A stretch of DNA of 64,000 nt from Eumeta japonica (lineage: Eukaryota > Arthropoda > Insecta > Lepidoptera > Psychidae), in contig BGZK01000854.1 in assembly GCA_005406025.1 (NCBI GenBank), positions 186,001 to 250,000 on the forward strand. The letters are read 5' to 3'. Below the pieces are notes generated by a model, which saw only the letters and a list, made by a program, of their open reading frames with translations, did no database searches and had not been told where the DNA came from. The position numbers and the translations under genes were made by a program. Shown in pieces: positions 23,401 through 34,235 of the stretch (its first letter is position 1; each line of letters begins with the position of its first letter).

Positions 23401-26400
23401 TTGTCTCAATTGGACCTATAGTTACGTAGATATCGGGATGAGTGGCGATCTACATGATAGAAACATTGAGGGTATGGAGATTTTTGATGTTTCTAGAAGT
23501 TAAGTTCGTAAAGTAATTCTCTATAGAGAGTCAATTGTATGGATATATTATTATAATACTATTAGTGTCATATACAAGGCTAATGTTCCTTGCGTTGCCA
23601 AAAGCATTTTCTTTTGTCTTTTCAGTTCATTATTTATGGTATTTATTTACTTTTGTAAATATAGAATTCCTTTGATTTCCGAGTGGAATATTCAGTAATG
23701 TTTACAAGTGTTCCGTACATCTTGGTATGTCTGCTTGTCAAAAACGTTTTTGTCAGCTGCTAATAATTGACAAAAAATATGATTGAAGTTAAATATCTCA
23801 TTATGAAATAAACATACACGTTATATTAAAAAATTAAATTATGGATATAGAGATTTGATTTTGGAAATGACAAAGGAAGCTAAAATCAACATAATAAAAA
23901 AACCGAATTAATAGGTTAAGCACGGGTAGATCTCGCATCCCGAAGGTTCCGTACAAATTTAACTACCTACGTATTTGTATATACACATTTATGTATATAT
24001 TTCATTCATCGTGATTATCGAAAACTTTTGCTCGTTTTCGATACCGATGTCGGCAGATAACGATCCTGGAAATTCCGAGACTTAAATTTTCTTTCACAAA
24101 ATTTTTTTGAAAATATTGTTTTTAACTTCTTAAATCGAAAAATCTCCAATTTTCATAAAGATAAGTAAAAAACTTTTCTCCCGTACATCACGATGCATAT
24201 TCCAACTGCAAATGTCCGATTGAAATCGCTATAAATTAACGATTTTCGTATTTATTCCTTTAGTTTTACTGTGAGGCATTGATTTTTGTCAAATTTCATG
24301 ATTTTAGGTCAACGAGAGGTACCCTATCGCGAACTCATGCATACGTATAGGTTTAAATGTATCTATGATTTGCGAGTATCAAAATTTTATGTATAGAAAT
24401 ACAAAACAGCCACATCTACTGGTTTTGTAAACTTAAAAATTTTAAATTTTAACGCCTCCAGAGGAATTTAAACCTTATATCAAGTTGAAGTATTTTATAC
24501 TATATTATTTCAAATTGATATTAGACGGACAGAAAGACAGAAAACAGACCGCCAACAAATTTATCCTACAAGCGTTACGTTTTTATTTGCGAAGGACGGA
24601 ACCATAAAAAAACTTTGTGAGCTTATTTCGGAAAGTATTTCTAAGTTGAATCTAAAAAAAATACATCAACATAAATTACTAATATTATCGAGATTTCCGA
24701 GCCCGAGTTAAGACGTTCAATGATCAATGCATGGCTTATGAATCAGTAGATCTGGGTCGGATATTTGACCACAAGCGAATTTGTCGATGAATTTGTTTCC
24801 TAGAGTTGCCATTATGCCATTATTCTAGAACAGTCTTATAAATATTGGCATAGTTGCCGAATTGATGCCGAGGGCTTTCAAGTCTCTCAGGGCTATGAAT
24901 CAGCATGGAAGTTGGAGATTCTCAACTTGAAATGAAATCGCGAGAGGGCGTAGGCCTGCTGAGGTTAGAAAAATAGCTCGAGAATATTGGGAGGTTTTGG
25001 AGCCGACCTGTAGAAGTCAATCGATTTCCTAGTTTCTAGGGTTACGCAGTTCAAAATATCGAAACGATAAAAATGGAAGGCTTTGGAATAAATGATAAAT
25101 ACAATAGGTATATTTTTAGTTCGTAACGAAAAAAAAATCATAATTCACTTTCATGAGCGAATTCTGATTTTATTATTGTATCGACGTAGTAAATCAGTAG
25201 ATTATTTTATTATAGTACGTAGTAAATTATAGTACCGACGTAGTTGAAAGTTTTGATGCATTCGTTTGTAGGACAACGACACGAAAGACGGGCGAGAGCG
25301 GTGATGAGCTTTTTGAAGGCTCCGACGACGATGTTCTGTATGAATCGGCGCACAACGACCTAGAGCCAGAGCGGGAGCAGCGCGCACGGTCAGTCTTGGC
25401 GTAGCTTCTTTTTCTCATAATTGAATTTTCAAAATATTGCAGCTCGGACGGTACCCCTTGTTAGCCTCGAGGACATCAAAGACTTCAATTCTTCAAACAA
25501 AGATAAGGGGAATGTAATTATATTTATTTGATCAGTTCCTCAATATCTCTGCTTATGAATTTCGTGTATACTTACTCAATCTATTGCATTAATATTTAAC
25601 AATCCACCTTTAATCATTAGGCTTTTGCACTTGGGCGGGAGCCCACGTCAACTCTTTCTATTTCTCCTAATTCTCTATTTTTTTTCGTCGTGTCGAGTTT
25701 AATTTAAACCTAAATGGAAAACGAACCCACATTCTCTATACTGAGCACAGGGGCCGGATGCGTCACATGCTACTTCACTTAGCTCAGCTACTACAATATT
25801 ACTTAATGCTGTGTAAAATGTCTGGTTATTATCTGTAAACAGAAATGAAACTACATTGAATCAAATATTTTGTATTCACATCTTCATACGAATGCAAAAT
25901 GTGTAATGTTTGTTTTTCTTTTATGTATTTCGGTTACACGATTTGATGGTCGAACCATTTTTATAAAATTTGATACACATGTATTGCGAATTATGGAAAT
26001 GAATATATGATACTTTTTTTTTCATTGAATATCGGAAAAACAATATCATATGTTAATTTGGAATCAAAGACGATTATGGCATTTCTTATTCTAACAGTTT
26101 TGTAGTGCAATTGATTTTTATTCACATAGCCTGTACTGTCGCTCACACTTCAATTTTCATCGCGGTATTTCAACTTGAACCTAGTAAATATAATATATTC
26201 TTATTACTAATACAAATAGGTCCGCATAGAAACATAGATCATAGACCATAGAAGACCATAACTCAATCGAAACAGCAATCGAAAATTCCGGCGGAAATTA
26301 ATAAAAATTAAATCGGAGCGGAGTTGGGAACGTGACATTTACTTTTGACACTGGTAAAGCTGCTGGATTTTTAAAAAGGTTTTGCACACATGCGCATTAC

Positions 26401-29400
26401 ATTTTTTTTAATTAATTTCATATGCATACGCAAAAACTAATATTGAACAAAGATTGTAAGAAATCAGCTTTTTATAATTATTTATAACATTAAGACGATA
26501 TGGTAGCACGAATTGAGAAACAAGGCCGATGATGGTAAACAAGGACATAAATCATTTGATCTCCTGTATGAGAACTTTATTGCGTAATAAATTACTATTC
26601 ATTGTTTTCTGGCGAAGATGCGTCGGATGCGGTGCGGTCTCCGCGAGCGGCGGTGAGCGGGGCTTCCTCTGCGGCTCCGATAATCGCACGTATTCGTCTC
26701 TGTGCCGGCTGGACCTGCACAACTGCGTGCGCCGGCCAGCACCGCCGGTGCGCCTGGCCTGCCGCGGCTTTTGCCCGTGTCGGCACGACCGCCGCCGCAC
26801 GAGAATCGACCGGGTAATATTAATTAGCTTGTAACATTCAAGTAATCATAGATACTCATTACTCTATTGCAATACTAAGTAATGAGAAAGATTTACAAAA
26901 AAAATTGGAAGTTAATAAATGGTTCCTAACCATCTGATCATACATTACTTTCACATATTTTTTCTTTGTGTAGAAAAGAAATTCAATACAAACAGGAGTC
27001 AAAATCTGTAGATTGAACTCTATTATCCAGAAAGTTGAGAAACAGTTTCAAAGAAAATTAATACAAATATTATATAATAAAGATACTATATTTTAGTGAC
27101 AAGTTCTACGCATACGAACATCTCTTTGGTCACCTTTCACGTCCTGTTGCAGGAGGGAGCACTGCGGCGTCGCACTTTCGATCAGAGTAACGACGTGCTA
27201 TCCCCTGCGCATGCCTCGTCCACTGCCACAGGTATTCTACATTGCATTTTAACCGATTTCAATAAAAGTAGGTGGTTGCCTATTCTTTGAAACCTTTCTC
27301 TTTATAAATTGGTCTGCCGAAAAGATTTGTTAAATCATTTTTGAAATCGAACACAACTAAACGAATTCTAATGAAATGTATTCTTAAAGGTAAAGACTTA
27401 AAATATGTATATCATCAATCTGTCGTAATCCATTTCATTGACCATCATTGAATGAACACAAAGGTCGGACGGGTAACGTCGGAACGGAGTGCTCGCTGGA
27501 CCAAATGGCTGACAGACTCCTGGACTGGTTTTCGGTGCTGATGCAGCAAAGTGGAGCTCAACCGTCACCTCCGTCGACCAGTGTTGATGGTAACTGCGAT
27601 TAGCCTTAATAATTATTATTAGTTGAAATCTTAATTTTGTAAAACTTAAATAGAAAAATCAGTTTCTTTACGCCTCGGTTAAAATTCGAGAAAAAATAAT
27701 TTTAGTCCATTATTTCTCTTTCTCTTCGTGGGCGTGTGCGTGTGTGCGTGTTTGTTTGTTGTGTGTTGGTGCGCGTGCGCGCACGTGTCTTTACGTATAA
27801 AGGTGAGTGTTGTGCATGTGTGTATAGGAAAGAAATGTATAGGGGAAAAAAAGAAAAAAAGTCCGTCTGTATTCGCATTTCAGAAGAGGGCCTGACCGGC
27901 GCCGAGGCCCGCGCGTGGCGGACGTGCAAGCCGGAGGTGCGGTGGATGTTCGCGCGGCTGGACGCCGACGGCGACGGCCGCCTCTCGCCGCAGGACCTCT
28001 ACGCGCTCAGTAAGTGACCGACCTGCCATAGAATCGCCTATCTTCTATGAAAATTCCGATATGCTTTTTGTTTATTCAGCGTAAAAATCATAGCTACTTC
28101 ACTTTTATATGAAAAAGCGCTAAAAATTAATAAAAGTAAATATAAGATAAGTAATAAAAGATGTCGATCCTCAAAATTATTGGATTTTGTATGTGTTAAC
28201 GATTATTCATTTTCATTGATTCTACATAGTTAATAAGTACTCTTCACAAATGGCAATTCCCACAAACACCTTTAATATCAAATTCGTTGTTAAGACTTAC
28301 TCGGTCGTAATGATATCACTGTTAAAAAGTTATGAGCTGCCACGAAGACCCAAGCCAATAAATCTACAAAGTCTAAGTACACAAACACTACATTTTGTCA
28401 GTGGTTTTGCTGTTGCTAAACTATACTCTTTGACCACGATGTAGGGTTCGTATAGTTGGGCTTGTAGAGTTAAGGCTTATAGAGTTAGGGACTTGGTTCT
28501 TCGTAAGATCTGATAAGTTTTTAACAGTAAAAACGTTGAATTTAAGAGTCTTGTCAACCAATTTCACATTAAATGTTATTGGTGGAATTTTATTTCTTTT
28601 CATAAAATCTAGCTTTCATTACAAATAGAAGCACTTATTTATAATGAATGTTATGTACAGAACTGCATCTCCTTTTATGCGGGTTGAAAGGTGAAATTTA
28701 AGTTACAGATTTCTTAATTTTTGTTGCTAATCCTAATCAGTGTAACACAGTTTTTTAGGACATCGGGAAATACCCCAGAGGTTTTGATGAGTGATTGAGT
28801 TAATGGCAAATTGTTCAGGTATAATATAATAAAAGCTATGTATAAAAACTAGACAAATGACAAACGTTGACAAACTAGATCTTATCCGGATAATTTGGTT
28901 TCCCTAGTTCTCCAGGCTGCAGCTTTTGGGGTTTGAAAATACGACGAGACGCTTCGAGAAAAGATAGTGGCCTGCTTTGTTTAGCTCATTTCAGATCAAA
29001 ATGTGTGTAATGTTCGCACTGAATGTGACCCTATTTTAATTGCATATACATATGAACATATTATATTAATTCTATATCTTATTGCGTATCCTATACTAAT
29101 CTCAAATATCACGTCGGGGAAAAAGTTTTTCGTATTTATAGGTAAAAAGTTGCAATAAAATCTCTTTGGTTGTGCTGCTTGTATCTGGCAAGTTTTGATA
29201 CCATTAAATAGATGACATTTAAAAAAAATAAAAATTAAAAACGATGTCCCCCCATTTTTCTATTGTTTTTCTGTCTACCAAAATGAGTTAATCCATAATG
29301 TAGAGATTCGATACATTTTGAAGTTTTATTACAAAAAAAAAGGGAAAAATGCGACTCAAGCAAAAAAAAATACGACCTTAATGGAGCTAATGCAGTGTCG

Positions 29401-30187
29401 GTAAGAGTAGCACAAAACTGGTTGAAGCGTTTTCAGTCCGGTGATTTTGATGTCAAAGTTGAACTTGGCTCTGGTCGATCTCTTATGGATAAAATCGATG
29501 CCATTTTGGAAAAAGTAAAGCACGATCGGCATATCAGTTTTTACGACATAGCTAAAAAGCTGGGAATTGACCACATAACAATTTCGATCATTTGAAAAAA
29601 GCTGAATATATAGAAAAGCTCGATACTCGGGTCTCACATGAGCTCACTGAAAGAAATCTGATGAATTGTATACTAATTTGCCATTCTCTATTGAAAGATA
29701 GTGAGACCGAACCGTTTAAAAACAAATGATTACTGCTGATAAAAAATAAATTATTTACGACAAGAACGTGTGAAAAAGATCATGATCAAAAGGCAAGCAA
29801 GAGTAAGCAAGTTCTACTGCCAACAGCCGATGACACTCAAGCAAGAAGTAGAAAAAAAAATGGCCGAAATTGATCGACAGAAAGGGTGTGGTTTTTCACC
29901 ATGTTAACGCTAGACTACACACATATTTAGTCACTTAGCAAATATTGAGAGAGTTTGTTTGGGAAATGTTAATGCATCCATCATATAATTTTGACTTTAC
30001 ATCCTCAGACTTTCTCGTGTTTCGGTCTCTTCAGAATTCCTTATGTAGTGTTAGGTTAACACACCAAGAGAGGACTGTCAAAACTACTTGTTGCAGTTTT
30101 TTGATCAGAAGTCTCAAAATTTTTATAGCAATGGGATTATGTCTGTACCACAAAATGGCAACAAGTTGTTGAATAAAATGGCATTAT

Positions 30188-30244
<57 letters not shown>

Positions 30245-33200
30245 AATATAATACGAAAAACTTGCACGAGCTCATATATGAATTACAATCCCATATTAAT
30301 TGTGACCTCATATTTATAGTTAATATTAGCAAACAGCTTTCTCAAAACGTTACATACTGGTATTTTAAATGTTTAGGGCATGACGAACGTGAACGCTGCC
30401 TACGTCCTTTCTTGGCGACGTGCGCCGGCGGAGAGGGTAACGTGTCGCGCGGCGCCTGGTGCGCGTGCCTGCGGCGCGCCGCCCGCCCCTGCGCCGCCCT
30501 ACAGAGCAGCATACCAGCTCGCCCTGGTACCCATCCACTTTCAAGAAATCCATCACAAAGTTTTCGTTTCTCTGTATCTATAAATGCTCCCTTCGATATT
30601 CAACGTATATTATCTCAGGAGTACTTTGCTTCACGCTTACGTGACGAAAGGAGAATTATGATTTGATCATAATAAGTATGTTTAATATTTATATATATAC
30701 TCATTAAGCCTAAAAACCCTAAACCGAGTTGCTCATTTTAAGAGTTTTTGAACTCATTTCGTTCGCACGAGTTTTTTAAATCTAGTATCGTGTCTGTCAT
30801 GCGAAATTAATTTGATTAAATTCAAGATCTTGAAAAGGGCATTTTTAAAATATTTTATAAGTGTGTCAAAAATGTATTATATCGAAATCAAGAGTCAGAC
30901 GTCCAGTACCACAAAAAAAAAATTGAACAAAAATTAGAATTTGATCTCGAGAAAAATATGTTTTAAAGAAAAAAATCTGGAAAAACGTTGATCATACAAA
31001 CCATCCCTAAAATATTCCTGGGCGTGCTTTGTTTTATTTTTCATACTAAATTATTTATGCTACATATCATGAATCAAACTACCTTTTTAAAATTAATAGT
31101 AGGCATTAAATACATGTATTATATTCATATCATGGAAAGAAGTGACATTCATTTACATACAGTATTTATCAGTATGTGTTATAAGCTCCTCGAGTTAAAA
31201 AATACAATTATCTCCAAGTCCTTGAGTTGTTCGAGCTTAAACATTCGAAAGACTTTTACCCTGTAGGCTATTCCTGAAGTTTTCTCTTACTTTATTCAAA
31301 ATGTAAAAATGTATTTAGAGATCTTCGAGGTTAAAAATTTAATTTTTTCAGTATCAAAACTATATTTTTGTATACCGCAACAAAATCCAACAATAATATA
31401 GTTTTAATACATTTTGACGTCTTCGACTTTCGAAACCTGTTATTTTTGAAAAAAGGTTATTTTTACTTTTTTAACCTATTTTTTAATTCGTCGTTCAATT
31501 TTAATTTGCTTTACGGCATTCCACACAGTTTTTGAACAGAAAAAGTTAGTCAAGTGCCAAACATTTGTCTAACAGACACGTTTCCCTGCAATACGGGTGA
31601 AGAAGCATGCAACCCACCGCTGACCCTCGAATTTGTTCTCCCACTAAGAATTCCTATCCAACGAATTGAATATTGATTCGAGAGAATTGACAGATATCGA
31701 ACACCTAAGCAAGTGTTCATAGTTTATTTATCTTAGACAGCTAAATAGCTATCTTGTTATTTCTACGTACGTTTCATGCCAACTAGGCATATCCTCAGCA
31801 AAATGCAGGCAGGCACATCCACCAGCGCATAAAGATTGTTAAAACAACCGACAGACCTCTCAGCCACCTCATATGATATGTCATCATGCACTAGGCAATA
31901 TGTCAAAAAGCTGACAGAAGCCCCGCAATCAGCAGCCACAGATCATCACCAATGGACATGCTTGTCAATTATCACAGACTAACCATGACCGACCATTACC
32001 CAAATATGTAGTAATAAACAGCGTCCAATAATGGCAATTAATAAATATTGATTTGATTATTAAGAATATTATTATCTTTATGTTTTGAAATTTCAAAAGA
32101 TTCCAAAACATTTAAATGTAACCCCTTCTCAAAAACATGTAAAACATCGAATTTGTGATGGTTTTTGCATTTATGACCGGTTTTTTATCAAATATTTAGC
32201 AAAATGAGATTGTCTGATTTATTATTTTTATAAAAATTGAAATATGTTCTTTGTATTTTGTTTCAAAACAACGTCCAGTTTGTCCTACATATACTGACTT
32301 ACATTCATCACAAATTAATTTATAAATTCCGTATTTTTATTTTTTATTACTATTCAATTTATTTTTATTGTTACATAAAGTTTTTAAAATGTTGCCTGTT
32401 TTAAAAGCTGTATAGATATTATGTTTTTTTTTAATATTTTGGGAAATTCTATTCGAAACTATATCATATTATGTTAAACTAGATATACATTTCTTTTTAT
32501 TTTCTGTTTGTGTTGGATAGATTCAGTTCTTTATGTTACTATTTTGCTTTTTATTGATGAGTCCGTCAATGCGCTATGTTGTATCCGTTTGCCAATGCTA
32601 TATTATAAATCGCATTAATTCTAGTGAGTAGTTATAATTATTAAAGGGTGTAGTGATAACAAATGTATCATAGATTTGTATGCTGCCAGTTTGTGTTACC
32701 ATGGATGACGAGAAGAAATGGGTATTGCATCATAAATTTGTATGAATTAACACCTCACACAATAGAATATCAACCTAACAAAAACTTCACAACCTATTTT
32801 GAAAAAATCCTTTTACTTTTCCGAATTTTTCTTTAAAGATATCTATGAAAAAAAAAATAGACTGATTTCGATGTGGTTTGCGGCGATTGACGTTGTTTTT
32901 TGAAGACAAAAGCTAATTAGGAATTTATCAGTAGAGTAGTTTAAAAGTCATTCTGGGAAAATACTTTTGTTAAATTTTTCCTAGCGATATTTTTTGAACA
33001 AATCAATTGATTTTGATGAAGTTTGAGGAGCTTTTTGAAAAGAAGAGCTGATCGGTATACAAATTCAGTCAATACAATATTTTCCTGAAAATTTTATTTT
33101 AAGGTTTCTCAAAATACACAGACACAGATATACGTCAAGTCAAAAAAAGTCAAGATCTGATGAGTGAATATGGATATCAAATATTTGGGCAAGGCACAAG

Positions 33201-33685
33201 TCTGACGTTTCAAAACTGAACAACTACTGAAACTTCTCATTTTTGTATTCATTGCGTTTCAAGGAGACAATGATTAATATATATGAATTATGATAGTGTT
33301 TGCTTACATATATAAACATTCGACGCCATAATTAAAATTTATCATCTTGACAAAATGAGAATTTATTAAGAAATATTGTAAATTTATAACACTTTTGGTA
33401 CTTATTTATATTATAATTTTACTATTTCTTTACACACTTGTAGGAGCATATGTGCCCGCGTGTGACGCGGCAGGCTTCTACCGCCCGCTACAGTGTCACG
33501 CCGCGCTGGGCGTGTGCTGGTGTGTGGACGCGCACGGCGTGGAGCGGCCCGGCTCGCGCACCAAGGGCCGACCCCGCTGTCCGCCCTCCGCGCGCCCCGC
33601 CCCGCCCACGCCGTCGCTGCGCCCGCCGGCCGACGACGAAGACGCCCTCGGGCTCGGCAGCGGCGACGCGGATCTGCGTTTCTGA
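20393..33685 (+). CDS. Cow: Testican/SPOCK family proteoglycan (Carrier of Wingless homologue), ten exons
   Basis: Secreted extracellular-matrix proteoglycan; the Drosophila member Cow carries glycosaminoglycan chains and helps move Wingless. Exons: 20393-20497, 21484-21586, 21735-21846, 25272-25388, 26618-26813, 27153-27231, 27464-27589, 27884-28009, 30377-30526, 33444-33685; the phases agree throughout, giving about 451 residues. Layout: signal peptide 1-20; Cys module (SPCRAVVCRRREVC) from about 70; acidic segment 108-145; Kazal domain 147-211 (CGSDNRTYSSLC); SPARC-type EC domain 239-372 with EF loop DADGDGRLSPQD at 306-317; thyroglobulin type-1 domain 373-417 (QCHAALGVCWCVD); acidic tail with GSGD. 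Weakest point: the exon 2 acceptor (21484 or 21514). Donor 1 (GTACCC) is also poor. Introns hold a mariner and several repeats. The family call is firm; orthology to Cow is inferred from this being an invertebrate testican. Confidence 0.92.
21484..21586 (+). CDS. Cow: Testican exon 2 (N-terminal region)
   Basis: The open frame runs to a strong donor (ACA|GTGAGA, phase 1). Acceptors compatible with phase 0 are at 21484 (after GGAAG) or 21514 (after CTCTTCCAG, with a better pyrimidine tract). The best-looking acceptor at 21474 (TATACAG) is out of phase with exon 1, so either exon 1 has another donor or a small exon is missed. The sequence ends ...RPLYESD before the Cys module. Confidence 0.65.
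21735..21846 (+). CDS. Cow: Testican exon 3: Cys module
   Basis: Phase 1 to phase 2. Encodes SPCRAVVCRRREVCTV and a following AVCTPR segment, matching the vertebrate testican pattern C-x4-C-x5-C ... C just before the Kazal region. The acceptor is GCGACAG, 35 bp after a T-rich tract; the donor is CACG|GTGACA. Confidence 0.82.
22010..22995 (+). repeat. Dispersed GATCG-rich repeat family, copy B (near complete)
   Basis: Starts CCCGCGCTTCGCCCGCGC followed by AGACATAGAATG, passes through 'AGCCCAAACTATTGGATC', 'TTTGCTACGTCTTCATCCAA' and the GATCG-rich run (22650-22910), and ends GGGCGAAGCCACGGGTAAAA. Both ends are related GC-rich 'GCGAAGCC' motifs in opposite orientation. No protein is encoded. 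Confidence 0.75.
23005..23210 (-). repeat. Dispersed GATCG-rich repeat family, copy C (fragment)
   Basis: On the plus strand this reads as runs of GATTC/GGTTCCG/GATCC, the complement of the family's purine-rich run. It lies tail to tail with copy B. Stop-free frames of 77-80 codons here are low-complexity artefacts. Confidence 0.65.
23899..24611 (-). repeat. Lepidopteran-type dispersed repeat (GGTTCCGT ... degenerate TTGGCCGG tail)
   Basis: The complement of the copy at 52240. It begins on the plus strand with a degenerate 'AACCGAATTAATAGGTTAAG' tail and 'AAGGTTCCGTAC', and ends with 'GACGGACAGAAAGACAG' and 'GGACGGAACCATAAAAA'. The arrangement matches a repeat I know to be very common in moths and butterflies. 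The element class is not certain. Confidence 0.65.
25272..25388 (+). CDS. Cow: Testican exon 4: acidic segment with Ser-Gly site
   Basis: A 117-nt exon, phase 2 in and phase 2 out, so it can be skipped or included without changing frame. Acceptor TTCGTTTGTAG; donor CACG|GTCAGT. Encodes an acidic stretch with GESGDELFEGSDDDVLYES. Ser115-Gly116 in acidic surroundings is a plausible glycosaminoglycan attachment site. Its codon use and GC content match the neighbouring exons and contrast sharply with the intron. Confidence 0.82.
26618..26813 (+). CDS. Cow: Testican exon 5: Kazal/follistatin-like domain
   Basis: Phase 2 to phase 0. Encodes CVGC, the Kazal core CGSDNRTYSSLCRLDLHNC, and RLACRGFCPC at its end, the arrangement expected in testicans and SPARC-related proteins. 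The donor is CGG|GTAATA. Confidence 0.95.
27153..27589 (+). CDS. Cow: Testican exons 6-7: linker and start of the EC domain
   Basis: Exon 6 (27153-27231; acceptor TGTTGCAG) encodes a basic-polar linker ending SSTAT. Exon 7 (27464-27589) encodes CSLDQMADRLLDWFSVLMQQ, the first helix of the SPARC-type extracellular calcium-binding domain (vertebrate testicans have a matching RLRDWFKAL stretch). Both exons end in phase 1. Confidence 0.9.
27724..27800. repeat. GT-rich alternating purine-pyrimidine tract
   Basis: A degenerate (GT/GC)n run containing 'GTGCGCGTGCGCGCACGTGT', 84 bp or more upstream of exon 8. Such tracts can adopt Z-DNA; function is unknown and the run may simply be a microsatellite. 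Confidence 0.6.
27884..28009 (+). CDS. Cow: Testican exon 8: first EF-hand
   Basis: Encodes CKPEVRWMFARLDADGDGRL followed by SPQDLYAL. The loop DADGDGRLSPQD has Asp at positions 1, 3 and 5 and an acidic residue at 12, so calcium binding is plausible. Phase 1 in and out; donor A|GTAAGT. Confidence 0.95.
29105..30185 (+). mobile_element. mariner element, decayed, inside testican intron 8
   Basis: Plus-strand mariner remnant. A terminal-repeat-like start (GGGGAAAAAGTTTTTCG) is followed by frameshifted coding pieces: RVAQNWLKRFQSGDFDVK, VDAILEK-like 'IDAILEKVKHDRHIS', KKLGIDH, YCQQPMTLKQEVEKK, WEMLMHPSYN and FRSLQNSL, with a final FDQKSQNFYSNGI. The order is that of a complete transposase, but the catalytic middle is partly deleted and stops abound. 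It is a different lineage from the mariner at 13.3-18.2 kb. The 3' end merges with the microsatellite. Confidence 0.85.
30189..30244. repeat. Compound (CA)n(TA)n microsatellite
   Basis: About 19 CA units (30191-30228) followed by about 8 TA units. It abuts the 3' end of the mariner remnant and lies about 130 bp upstream of testican exon 9. Confidence 0.95.
30377..30526 (+). CDS. Cow: Testican exon 9: second EF-hand region (degenerate)
   Basis: Encodes ERCLRPFLATCAGGEGNVSR then GAWCACL. The C-x7-C, then W-C-x-C spacing is that of the second EF-hand of SPARC/testican EC domains. The loop lacks the Asp residues that bind calcium (AGGEGNVSRGA in place of D-x-D-x-D) and is about one residue short. 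Phase 1 in and out; acceptor TGTTTAG, donor CTG|GTACCC. Confidence 0.92.
30527..33443 (+). other. Testican intron 9
   Basis: A 2.9-kb intron. It contains one copy of the 'CTGACCCTCGAATTTGTTCT' dispersed repeat (about 31600-31735) and, at about 32800-33060, decayed sequence that resembles 52800-53110 ('TGAACAAATCAATTGATTTT' here versus 'TGAACGAATCAACTGATTTC' there). No exon is seen. Confidence 0.7.
31600..31735 (+). repeat. Dispersed repeat 2, copy at 31.6 kb
   Basis: Contains 'GCATGCAACCCACCGCTGAC', 'TCGAATTTGTTCT', 'AACGAATTGAATATTGATTC' and 'GAGAGAATTGACAGATATCG'. The same blocks in the same order occur at 37815-37940 and, inverted, at 38045-38165 and 45120-45265. Confidence 0.65.
33444..33685 (+). 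CDS. Cow: Testican exon 10: thyroglobulin type-1 domain, acidic tail, stop
   Basis: Encodes YVPACDAAGFYRPLQCHAAL and GVCWCVDAHG; the QC, CWCV and final RC cysteines define a thyroglobulin type-1 repeat. A Pro-rich linker and an acidic tail follow, ending DALGLGSGDADLRF and TGA. Ser444-Gly445 in acidic context is a plausible glycosaminoglycan site, as in vertebrate testicans. Exon GC content is very high. Confidence 0.95.
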
Positions 33686-34180
33686 GGACCCCACGCCTCA
33701 CGCTAGAAGTTAATGCTGCCCGCGCTTCCTTTATATCTACTTATAAGTTGTTACCGTTGACTAGCTCCTCGTCACTAAAAATGAAAAAGCATATTAAGCT
33801 GTTATTCGTAGGATGAAGCTGCACTGCCGGTGTCTCGGAGGCCTATTGTATACCGAACGCGAAACTTTTATACTATGCATTCGTGTACGTACCTATTCAT
33901 TTCGAGAACGATGGTACTTTTAAATGTGTACTTAACTCGAAGTAAAATTAAGTAGATGTTAATACAATGGTAATGTTAGTTGTTAATAGTAAATAGTGCA
34001 ATTAGAGCCTAAGTATGATGATTTTCGTGTGAGAGAGAGCGAGGCGAGGCGATCCTCACCACCGTCTGTTGCCAGCCCGCTCGTAATCTGTGACTAATTA
34101 ACTCACCCTATAGTTACTTGTTTGCACTTTTTTAACCTTCTCTGTAACAGGATTAAATATACTGAATTAATTTTAACACT
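33686..34180 (+). other. Probable 3' untranslated region of the testican gene
   Basis: The sequence runs from the stop codon to a possible ATTAAA polyadenylation signal at 34152-34157. No canonical AATAAA is evident before the dispersed repeat begins at about 34236, so the transcript end is a guess. Confidence 0.4.
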
Positions 34181-34235
34181 ACATTGTTTCATTTGTATTC
34201 CTTCGTAATTTTTAAATATGTACTTAGAGCTAGCT

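Larger units (their letters stand above)
21847..25271 (+). other. Testican intron 3 (repeat-rich)
   Basis: A 3.4-kb intron containing dispersed repeat copies B (22010-22995) and C (23005-23210, opposite orientation) and a minus-oriented copy of the GGTTCCGT/TTGGCC-tail repeat (23899-24611). No host exon is recognised inside it. Confidence 0.75.
28010..30376 (+). other. Testican intron 8
   Basis: A 2.4-kb intron hosting a decayed mariner (about 29105-30185) followed directly by a CA/TA microsatellite. The rest is AT-rich, with nothing recognised. Confidence 0.8.

Noticed and set aside
33411..33816. Overlapping Arg/Ala/Pro-rich frames on both strands
   Set aside because: Shadows of the GC-rich last exon of testican; only the frame with the thyroglobulin cysteines is real.
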